Below, piece after piece: positions 48,777 through 55,257 of a stretch of 55,257 bases of DNA. The DNA is from Ruminococcus sp. (lineage in GTDB: Bacteria; Bacillota; Clostridia; Oscillospirales; Acutalibacteraceae): the NCBI GenBank assembly GCA_017433905.1, contig JAFRGI010000025.1, positions 1 to 55,257 on the forward strand, read 5' to 3'. Within the stretch, counting starts at the first letter, position 1; every line of letters begins with the position of its first letter. The position numbers and the translations under genes were made by a program. The notes under the pieces are model-generated. The model did no database searches. It saw only the letters and a program-made list of their open reading frames with translations, and was not told the origin of the DNA.

Positions 48777-49724
48777 ATGATAGAGGTGAAAAACCTGACA
48801 AAACGTTACGGCGATATCAAAGCTATTGACGATATCAGCTTTACCGTCGACACGGGCGAGGTGCTGGGTTTTCTCGGACCGAACGGCGCGGGAAAATCCA
48901 CAACCATGAACATCATTACGGGCTATATCTCGTCTACATCCGGAACAGTTACCATAGACGGTTCGGAAATTCTTGAGAATCCGCGCGAAACAAAGAGCAA
49001 GATCGGTTATTTGCCCGAGATACCGCCGCTTTATCCGGATATGACCGTGCAGAAATATTTGGAGTTTATGTTTGATCTCAAAAAAGTCAAGCTGCCGAAA
49101 AAAGAGCATATCGACGAAGTGATGCGTCTGGTGCGCATTTCTGATATAGGGAAGCGTCTGATCAAAAACCTGTCAAAGGGCTATCGTCAGCGCGTTGGTT
49201 TTGCGCAGGCACTGCTGGGAAATCCGCCCGTTCTGATTCTCGACGAGCCAACTGTCGGTCTCGATCCCAAGCAAATTATCGAGATCCGTAAGCTGATCCG
49301 CAGCCTCGGCAAAAAGCATACGGTTATTTTTTCTTCGCACGTTCTTTCCGAAATTTCGGCAACTTGTGACAGAATTATCGTTATTGCCGATGGAAAGCTT
49401 GTTGCGAATTCCAAGACCGACGAGCTCTCTCTATCTCTTGCCGAGACGCAGAAGCTTTCGCTGATAGCAGAGGGAGGTTCATCTGATATTTTGGCGGAAA
49501 TCAAAAAAATTCCCGGCGTCAAAAAATATAAGAAGGAGCGCGATATATCGGAAAAAACGGCGCTCTACAGTGTGGAGTACAGCAACGACACGGATATTCG
49601 CCGTGATGTGTTCAGTGCGATGGTAAGGATTCATGCACCGATCCTCGAAATGAAGTCGGGCAACGAAAGCCTGGAGGATATGTTCCTCAAGCTGACGCAG
49701 AGCGCGGAAAAGGGAGGAAACTAA
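48777..49724 (+). CDS. ABC transporter ATP-binding protein (Gld-like export system)
   Basis: A 315-residue ATPase of an ABC-2 type exporter: Walker A LGPNGAGKST, signature LSKGYRQRVGFAQALLG, Walker B VLILDEPTVGLDP, and an extra C-terminal domain of about 90 residues as in GldA/NatA-like proteins. AAGGAG sits 8 bases before ATG 48777; a GTG three codons earlier is less likely. It is the first gene of a four-gene operon with a GldF-like permease, a GldG-like protein and a DUF4340 protein, each with its own ribosome site. Confidence 0.92.
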   Translation: MIEVKNLTKRYGDIKAIDDISFTVDTGEVLGFLGPNGAGKSTTMNIITGYISSTSGTVTIDGSEILENPRETKSKIGYLPEIPPLYPDMTVQKYLEFMFDLKKVKLPKKEHIDEVMRLVRISDIGKRLIKNLSKGYRQRVGFAQALLGNPPVLILDEPTVGLDPKQIIEIRKLIRSLGKKHTVIFSSHVLSEISATCDRIIVIADGKLVANSKTDELSLSLAETQKLSLIAEGGSSDILAEIKKIPGVKKYKKERDISEKTALYSVEYSNDTDIRRDVFSAMVRIHAPILEMKSGNESLEDMFLKLTQSAEKGGN

Positions 49725-49725
49725 A

Positions 49726-50430
49726 ATGAGTGCGATATTCAAGCGCGAAATGAGCGCATATTTCAGTTCCGCGACGGCGTACGTCGTGATGGCTGTGTTC
49801 TTCTTTTTCTCGGGTATGTTTTTCAACTTTTATGTATTCGCGCAGAACAGCAACAGCCTTACCTATGTGTTTTCTAATATGTTTTTCATCATCATGTTTT
49901 TGATTCCGATTATCACGATGAAATCCTTTGCGGAGGAAAAAAAGCAAAAGTCGGATCAGGCGCTTCTGACATCGCCCTGTTTGCTGACGGAAATCGTGTT
50001 GGGAAAATTTCTCAGCGCATTCATCCTGTTTACAATATGTAATTTGATTTTTTTGGTCTATGCTGTCGTTATTTCCTTTTTTGCACAGCCGCAGTGGTCT
50101 GTGATTCTTTGTACTCTGCTCGGAACCCTGCTGCTCGGCGGTGCGATGATCGCTATTAATGTTTTTATTTCCGTAATGACCGAAAGTCAGGTTGTTGCGG
50201 CGGTTCTCGGCATGGGCGCAGGATTGCTGATCAGCATGATGAGCTATTTTGTGAATGCCGTCGGCGTTGAGTGGATTTCTGCCGTGCTGAAAAAAATCAG
50301 CTTTATGACCTATTACGAAAATTTCACCTACGGTATTCTCAGCATTACCGACGTTGTCTTTTTCCTCAGCGTAACAGCTCTGTTTCTGTTCTTTACAGTG
50401 CGTGCGCTCGAAAAAAGACGCTGGAGCTAA
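49726..50430 (+). CDS. ABC-2 type permease (GldF-like)
   Basis: A 234-residue integral membrane permease with six hydrophobic helices. The N-terminus MSAIFKREMSAYFSSATAYV and the motif EEKKQKSDQALLTSPC (near 66-81) are typical of GldF/NosY-like permeases. It starts 1 base after the ATPase gene, with GGGAGG upstream. It forms the membrane part of the exporter together with the ATPase. The transported substrate is unknown; gliding itself is not implied. Confidence 0.9.
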   Translation: MSAIFKREMSAYFSSATAYVVMAVFFFFSGMFFNFYVFAQNSNSLTYVFSNMFFIIMFLIPIITMKSFAEEKKQKSDQALLTSPCLLTEIVLGKFLSAFILFTICNLIFLVYAVVISFFAQPQWSVILCTLLGTLLLGGAMIAINVFISVMTESQVVAAVLGMGAGLLISMMSYFVNAVGVEWISAVLKKISFMTYYENFTYGILSITDVVFFLSVTALFLFFTVRALEKRRWS

Positions 50431-50442
50431 GGAGGTTGTCAC

Positions 50443-51930
50443 ATGGAAAATAAACAAAAAACCTCCAAAGGTTTTAAGGCGTTTCTCCGGTCAAGAAAGG
50501 CGCGCCACGGAAGCGTTGCCGTCGCGATTGTGATTGCTGCGGTTGCGCTGGTTGTGATGCTCAATATTGTGATCGGACTGCTTGTCGACCGATTCCCGAA
50601 TCTCAAAATGGATATGACCGGCAGCAACGCTTATGCACTTTCGGAGGAAACCGAAGATTTTATGTCGCACCTGAAAAAAGATGTGACCATGAACATTCTC
50701 AGTACCGAGAGTGATTTTGCCGCAAACGGCGAATATTTTGTGCAGGCAAAGAATCTGCTCGAAAAAATGGAATCCGTCTCGGACGGAAGATTTACCGTGA
50801 AGTATGTGGACGTTACCGCTAATCCGTCGTTTACCAATAACTATAAGAATATCGACTGGAGCTCCAATAAAACCATGGCGGTTATGGAGTCCGGAGAACA
50901 GTATCAGGGAGTCAAAACCGACGACTGTTTCTCCTACAATCAGGAGTATCTCGCATCGGGTTATTATCAGATCGAAGGAACCACGATAGAGCAGGCGGTT
51001 GTTACCACGGCGATGAAGATTACTACGGAAGACCAGGTAGTTGTCGATTTCATCACAGGTAATCAGGAAACCAATTTTACGGCGCTGAAATCTCTGATTT
51101 CCAACAACGCCTACGATGTGCGCGAGGTATCGCTGCTCACGGGCGATCTGGACGAGGACGCGAAGTTTGCCGTTGTATTTGCACCCAAAGTGGATTTGGA
51201 TGCGTCTGCTGTCGAAAAGCTTGAGAAATGGCTGGACAATGACGGTAAGTACGGCAGAACCCTGATTTACATTCCCTCTCCCGAAAATGCGCAGACGCCC
51301 AACGCCGAAGCCATGATCGAGAAATGGGGCATGAAGCTGACAGACGGCTTTGTCTATGAGACAAGCGAGGATCATCTGCTCAGCAGATCCGATATGTTTG
51401 TGTTTGTCACGGACTATAACAATTACTATACGGATAATCTCAAGAACAAGGACATCCCCGTGGTAGTTTACCAGACCCGCGGTATAGACATCACAGACAC
51501 GGAAAACGCGCATGCACTGCTGAATGCTTCCGACCGCGCCGGAGTCTTTCCGCTGGATGCGGACGATAGCTTTAAGCCGGAGGACGGCATTACAGGAAAA
51601 CAGATTTCCGTTGCTGCCGAGGGCATAAAAAAGGGCACGGACAATGCAGAATCCAAACTGATTGTGTTTGGTTCCGACAGAATGTTTGCTTCGGAATTTA
51701 TGGCCATGAACAGTATCAACAACGCCGATTTTATCCTGAACATATTCAATACAATCTCGGATAAGACGGACGAGAGCGTGAGCATCACGGGCAAGTCGAT
51801 CAATAAAACAGAGCTCGGTGTAACGGATGTAAACACCACAGGCGCAATGAATATTATCTTCATCGCCGTGGTTCCCCTTGCCGTCTTGATTGTCGGCATC
51901 GTGGTGTGGCTGCGCAGGAGGCATTTGTAA
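50443..51930 (+). CDS. GldG-family ABC-associated protein
   Basis: A 495-residue protein anchored by an N-terminal helix (about 22-47) and a C-terminal one (about 468-488) before a basic tail (WLRRRHL). The extracytoplasmic domain between matches the GldG/ABC_transp_aux pattern: LDRFPNLKMDMTGSNAYALSEE-like start and a TTIEQAVVTTAMKITTEDQ region. Such proteins accompany GldF-type permeases and their role is not known. It overlaps the DUF4340 gene by one base (TAATG). Confidence 0.85.
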   Translation: MENKQKTSKGFKAFLRSRKARHGSVAVAIVIAAVALVVMLNIVIGLLVDRFPNLKMDMTGSNAYALSEETEDFMSHLKKDVTMNILSTESDFAANGEYFVQAKNLLEKMESVSDGRFTVKYVDVTANPSFTNNYKNIDWSSNKTMAVMESGEQYQGVKTDDCFSYNQEYLASGYYQIEGTTIEQAVVTTAMKITTEDQVVVDFITGNQETNFTALKSLISNNAYDVREVSLLTGDLDEDAKFAVVFAPKVDLDASAVEKLEKWLDNDGKYGRTLIYIPSPENAQTPNAEAMIEKWGMKLTDGFVYETSEDHLLSRSDMFVFVTDYNNYYTDNLKNKDIPVVVYQTRGIDITDTENAHALLNASDRAGVFPLDADDSFKPEDGITGKQISVAAEGIKKGTDNAESKLIVFGSDRMFASEFMAMNSINNADFILNIFNTISDKTDESVSITGKSINKTELGVTDVNTTGAMNIIFIAVVPLAVLIVGIVVWLRRRHL

Positions 51931-53414
51931 TGACAAAAAGTAAAAAAATAACCCTGATTGCCGTTATCGCAGCGGCTTTGGTGCTGACAGGCGTGATGAT
52001 TCTGCTGTTGGTGCTCCCAAAGGAAGGTGACGCCGACAGCAACGAAACCGCTCCCAGCGAGGCGGCACAGCTGACCGAAAGCACGGATGAAAACGGTGTT
52101 CACCAGGCGGTTGTCGGCAGAACTGCCGACGGAAAAATTGAAAACGGATACGGCAAGCTCATCGAGTATGTGCCGTCCAAAATCAAGGAAATACACATCG
52201 AAAATGAAAACGGTACGCTGGATGTGACCTGCGAAACACCCGAGGGTGAAGCGACGAAATATACGCTTGTCGGATATGAGGACTATGAACTGCAGTCGGG
52301 CGTACCCGACGCAATTGCCAATGCCGCTGCTTTGATCGAATTTTCTTCAATTGCGGGAGAGGATAACGGCGGCAGCGAGTTTGGCTTTGAAAAGCCGCGC
52401 AGCGTGGTGACGGTTTCCTACACAGATGATACAAAGTCCGTTATCACCGTCGGTGCGGAAGCGCCGATGGCGAAGGGCACCTACATCAAGTACGGCAGCG
52501 GCAGCGAGATTTATGTTGCGCAGACCGGTATCGTGAGTCCGTTCCTTTACGGTGTCAATGATTTGATCAGCTTAGTGATCAATAAGGCTGCCGAGGATAC
52601 GGAGAGCTCGCTGGTGCAAAAAATCGACATGACAGTCGACGGGTCCGATCTTACCCTCGAGCGATATAAAGGCGATAAATTCTCGTCCGCCTATTATATG
52701 AGCAATCCGGAAACGCGGTTCGCAAGCGAGAAGGAATCCAGCAAAATCGAGGGTGGTATTCGCGGTCTGTATGCCGAAAAGGTGTTTCTGGTCAATCCAT
52801 CCGAAGCGCAGCTGGCCGACGCGGGACTCTCCAATCCTTACGCCACACTCAGAGCGTCGTATTCGGACGGAACAGTCAAGCTTGCTGCCTCCAAGCCCGA
52901 CGGAGAAGGCAAGGTGCATCTGATGGCGGGAGATAAAAACATCGTGTATACAATTTCTGCCGAAAAGGTGCCGTGGGTCGACACCTCCTTTAACATGCTG
53001 GTCGGAGAATATGTGCTTTATCCGAAGATGACCGCGCTCACGGGCTTTGAGGTCAACGGTACGGCGTTCAAGCTCCATACGCGCGAATCGCATACTACCG
53101 ATGACAGCGGCAACGAAAATACCTCTTACATTACCACGGTATTTCTCGGCGAAAATGAAATCCAGATAGAGGATTTTTCGGGATTTTGCAGTGACGTCGG
53201 TATGATTGCCCTCGCGGACGCCGAAAAGGGATCTGCAGGCGGCAGCGCAACGCTCACGGTAAAGTATACTTATGAGGACGGCGACAGTGACGAGGTTGCT
53301 TTCTATCCCGATACAGATACGCTCTATACTGCCGTTGTCAACGGCAAGGTGATGGGTCATGCGCGCACATCGGATATCACACGTACTCTGGACGATCTGA
53401 AAGCATTTCAATAA
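51930..53414 (+). CDS. DUF4340 domain protein
   Basis: A 494-residue membrane-anchored protein: one N-terminal helix (about 5-28), then a repetitive beta-rich extracytoplasmic region (FGFEKPRSVVTVSYTDD, GAEAPMAKGTYIKYGSGSEIYVA and similar later segments) typical of DUF4340. This family co-occurs with GldF/GldG-like exporters. I chose ATG 51930 (AGGAGG 9 bases upstream, overlapping the previous stop). It is the last gene of the operon; the gene-free gap that follows holds a hairpin (53462-53498). Confidence 0.85.
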   Translation: MTKSKKITLIAVIAAALVLTGVMILLLVLPKEGDADSNETAPSEAAQLTESTDENGVHQAVVGRTADGKIENGYGKLIEYVPSKIKEIHIENENGTLDVTCETPEGEATKYTLVGYEDYELQSGVPDAIANAAALIEFSSIAGEDNGGSEFGFEKPRSVVTVSYTDDTKSVITVGAEAPMAKGTYIKYGSGSEIYVAQTGIVSPFLYGVNDLISLVINKAAEDTESSLVQKIDMTVDGSDLTLERYKGDKFSSAYYMSNPETRFASEKESSKIEGGIRGLYAEKVFLVNPSEAQLADAGLSNPYATLRASYSDGTVKLAASKPDGEGKVHLMAGDKNIVYTISAEKVPWVDTSFNMLVGEYVLYPKMTALTGFEVNGTAFKLHTRESHTTDDSGNENTSYITTVFLGENEIQIEDFSGFCSDVGMIALADAEKGSAGGSATLTVKYTYEDGDSDEVAFYPDTDTLYTAVVNGKVMGHARTSDITRTLDDLKAFQ

Positions 53415-53461
53415 ACAGTGCGCCGGATAGGAGACGTACGTGCGCTGCGACTGAAAAAAGA

Positions 53462-53498
53462 GGAAGCGGGGAACGCTGCGGTTGTTCTCTGCTTCCTA
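53462..53498. other. Hairpin between the DUF4340 gene and leuC
   Basis: AGGAAGCGGGGAAC (53462-53475) pairs with GTTCTCTGCTTCCT (53485-53498), 14 bp with two G-U pairs and a 9-base loop. T-run follows only on the minus strand, where no gene is visible; on the plus strand A-rich sequence and a TATAAT (53506-53511) follow. It could be a 3' end for the ABC operon or a leuC leader structure. No leucine T-box is seen. Confidence 0.45.
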
Positions 53499-53525
53499 AA
53501 TAAATATAATGGGAGTGATACAAAA

Positions 53526-54791
53526 ATGGGTATGACGATGTCTCAAAAGATTCTCGCGGCACATGCGGGACTGGACGAGGTAAAGGCAGGTCAGCTGATC
53601 AATGCGAAGCTGGATATGGTTCTGGGTAATGACGTTACTTCGCCGGTTGCAATTAATGTGTTTGAGAGCAACGGCGCAACCGCCGTATTTGACAATACAA
53701 AAATTGCAATGATTATGGATCATTTTACGCCGAACAAGGATATCAAGGCGGCGTCACTGGTCAAACAAACGCGCAGTTTTGCGAATAAATATGATATTAA
53801 GAACTTTATGGACGTCGGTATGATGGGGATTGAGCACGCGCTGTTGCCCGAAATCGGTCTTATCGGACCCGGATGTCTGTGCATAGGTGCGGATTCGCAC
53901 ACCTGTACCTACGGTGCGCTCGGTGCGTTTTCCACGGGAGTCGGATCTACCGATATGGCGGCAGGCATGATCAGCGGCAAGGCGTGGTTCAAGGTGCCTG
54001 CTGCTATCAATTTCCATCTCGTAGGCAAGCCGCAGGGTCATGTCAGCGGCAAGGATGTGATCCTGCATATCATCGGCATGATCGGAGTGGACGGCGCGTT
54101 GTATAAATCAATGGAATTTTGCGGCGAGGGCGTTGCTAACCTCAACATAGACGACCGTCTGTGTATTGCCAATATGGCGATCGAGGCAGGTGCAAAAAAC
54201 GGAATTTTTCCGGTTGACGATGTGACGCGCGCATACTGCGACGGCAGATATCAGGGGACGCCCGTGGAGTATACCGCCGACAAGGATGCAGTTTATGACG
54301 AGGAATATACGATTGATCTCAGCGAGCTTCGACCGACGGTGGCGTTCCCGCACCTTCCCGAAAATACAAAGACTGTCGATGAAATTGCGGCGGGAGAGGT
54401 AAAGATTGATCAGTGCGTGATCGGTTCCTGCACCAACGGCAGAATTTCCGACCTGCGTGCGGCGGCAGCTGTTTTCAAGGGTAAGAAGCTTGCCAAGGGT
54501 GTGCGCTGTATTGTGATTCCCGGTACACAGAAAATTTGGCTGCAGGCGATGCACGAGGGTCTGTTTGATATCTTTGTCGAGGCCGGAGCGGTCGTATCCA
54601 CCCCGACTTGCGGACCCTGTCTCGGCGGTCATATGGGTGTTCTCGCGGCAGGCGAGCGTGCGATTTCCACGACGAACCGCAATTTTGTGGGCAGAATGGG
54701 TCACGTAGACAGCGAGGTTTACCTCTCAAGCCCCGCCGTCGCGGCGGCAAGCGCGATAGCAGGGTATATCACAGACCCGGAAAAGGTTTAA
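53526..54791 (+). CDS. leuC: 3-isopropylmalate dehydratase large subunit
   Basis: A 421-residue [4Fe-4S] aconitase-family subunit that isomerises 2- and 3-isopropylmalate in leucine synthesis. Three cluster Cys lie in VIGSCTNGR and [11 protein letters not shown]. Active-site and family markers include DHFTPNKD and [21 protein letters not shown]. The shorter length (421 instead of about 465) matches the LeuC/HacA-type group common in Clostridia and archaea. I chose ATG 53526 (GGGAG about 8 bases upstream); the frame continues 36 codons upstream through the hairpin and is not coding there. Confidence 0.95.
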   Translation: MGMTMSQKILAAHAGLDEVKAGQLINAKLDMVLGNDVTSPVAINVFESNGATAVFDNTKIAMIMDHFTPNKDIKAASLVKQTRSFANKYDIKNFMDVGMMGIEHALLPEIGLIGPGCLCIGADSHTCTYGALGAFSTGVGSTDMAAGMISGKAWFKVPAAINFHLVGKPQGHVSGKDVILHIIGMIGVDGALYKSMEFCGEGVANLNIDDRLCIANMAIEAGAKNGIFPVDDVTRAYCDGRYQGTPVEYTADKDAVYDEEYTIDLSELRPTVAFPHLPENTKTVDEIAAGEVKIDQCVIGSCTNGRISDLRAAAAVFKGKKLAKGVRCIVIPGTQKIWLQAMHEGLFDIFVEAGAVVSTPTCGPCLGGHMGVLAAGERAISTTNRNFVGRMGHVDSEVYLSSPAVAAASAIAGYITDPEKV

Positions 54792-54805
54792 GGAGGAGAG
54801 TATAT

Positions 54806-55257
54806 ATGAACGCAAAAGGCAAGGTACATAAATTCGGCGATAACGTTGATACGGACGTTATTATTCCCGCTCGCTATCTCAACACGGCGTCCCATAAGGA
54901 GTTGGCGGCGCACTGCATGGAAGATATTGACGCAGAGTTTGTGAACAAGGTTTCCGAGGGAGATATCATGGTTGCCGAAAAGAATTTCGGCTGTGGTTCC
55001 TCGCGTGAGCATGCGCCGATCGCCATTAAGGCGAGCGGTGTGTCCTGCGTGATCGCTTCCACTTTCGCGCGGATTTTTTACCGCAACGCAATCAATATCG
55101 GTCTCCCGATTCTCGAGTGCGACGAGGCGGCGCAGGAAATCCGGGACGGTGATACTGTTGCAGTGGATTTCAACACAGGCTTGATCACAGACGAAACGAC
55201 GGGCAAAACCTATCAGGCGGAACCGTTCCCGGAGTTTATTCAAAATATTATCGCCAA
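54806..55257 (+). CDS. leuD: 3-isopropylmalate dehydratase small subunit (cut by window end)
   Basis: The partner of LeuC; 150 codons are visible and the frame is open to the window edge. [19 protein letters not shown] at the start and [12 protein letters not shown] near residue 60 are the small-subunit signatures. The short form (about 160 residues in this family) suggests only about ten residues are missing. AGGAGG lies about 7 bases before ATG 54806, 14 bases after leuC, so the two are one operon, probably continuing to leuB. Confidence 0.95.
   Translation, partial: MNAKGKVHKFGDNVDTDVIIPARYLNTASHKELAAHCMEDIDAEFVNKVSEGDIMVAEKNFGCGSSREHAPIAIKASGVSCVIASTFARIFYRNAINIGLPILECDEAAQEIRDGDTVAVDFNTGLITDETTGKTYQAEPFPEFIQNIIA

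Noticed and set aside
50491-51936. A 481-codon minus-strand frame opposite the GldG-like gene
   Set aside because: The plus-strand gene fits its operon with ribosome sites and overlaps; the reverse frame has no domain signal.
53415-53525. A leucine T-box or leader peptide ahead of leuC
   Set aside because: The gap is too short for a T-box, shows no T-box consensus, and no leucine-rich short peptide is encoded.

Overview
The window looks like the replication-origin region of a Gram-positive anaerobe of class Clostridia, probably an Oscillospiraceae/Ruminococcaceae-type bacterium. Support comes from the Firmicutes origin gene order (mnmE-mnmG-rsmG-noc-parA-parB to the left; rpmH, dnaA, dnaN, yaaA, recF, remB, gyrB, gyrA to the right), the RNase P protein/YidD/YidC/Jag block, an orphan spoVAE, type I dockerin modules, a pyruvate:ferredoxin oxidoreductase and an [FeFe]-hydrogenase. 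Promoters mostly read TTGACx-17-TATAAT. No tRNA, transposase, prophage or CRISPR array is visible.

Layout. 1-450: leader and strong promoter of what is probably an rRNA operon running off the left edge (minus strand). 451-9322: envelope and accessory genes: two lipoproteins, a G5/3D-domain wall protein, an AraC regulator, pyrD-pyrK, two tandem secreted or membrane-anchored transglutaminase-fold proteins, and the queuosine-precursor transporter queT. 9458-16120: fermentation and carbon entry: [FeFe]-hydrogenase, pyruvate:ferredoxin oxidoreductase and ROK glucokinase. 16222-23783: CotH-kinase protein with dockerin, guaB, a large YfhO-type membrane protein and a divergent membrane-anchored glycosyltransferase. 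23960-35474: the origin-left arm, all on the minus strand: zinc-ribbon membrane protein, serS, parB, parA, noc, rsmG, mnmG, mnmE, jag, yidC, yidD, rnpA, rpmH, with two perfect parS sites. 35857-46624: the origin-right arm, all on the plus strand: dnaA, candidate oriC, dnaN, yaaA, recF, remB, two CXXC-X19-CXXC membrane proteins, gyrB, a thioesterase and gyrA. 46677-53414: a lipoprotein, a dockerin-only secreted protein, orphan spoVAE and a Gld-like ABC export operon. 53526-end: leuC and a leuD cut by the window edge.

The transcription switch point is between rpmH and dnaA; the likely unwinding site is between dnaA and dnaN, where a DnaA-trio-like run follows degenerate DnaA boxes. Genes on either side mostly point away from it (leading strand). 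Exceptions are queT, the 8531 lipoprotein, the glycosyltransferase, the dockerin-only gene and spoVAE.

No clearly unprecedented system is present. The most interesting signals are: the origin architecture; a structured non-coding stretch between noc and parA; a possible frameshift or alternative start at the noc 5' end; a hairpin-rich gene-free stretch between hydrogenase and pyruvate oxidoreductase; the linkage of two paralogous transglutaminases with pyrKD; the dockerin-only protein with a Pro/Thr tail; and the orphan spoVAE.
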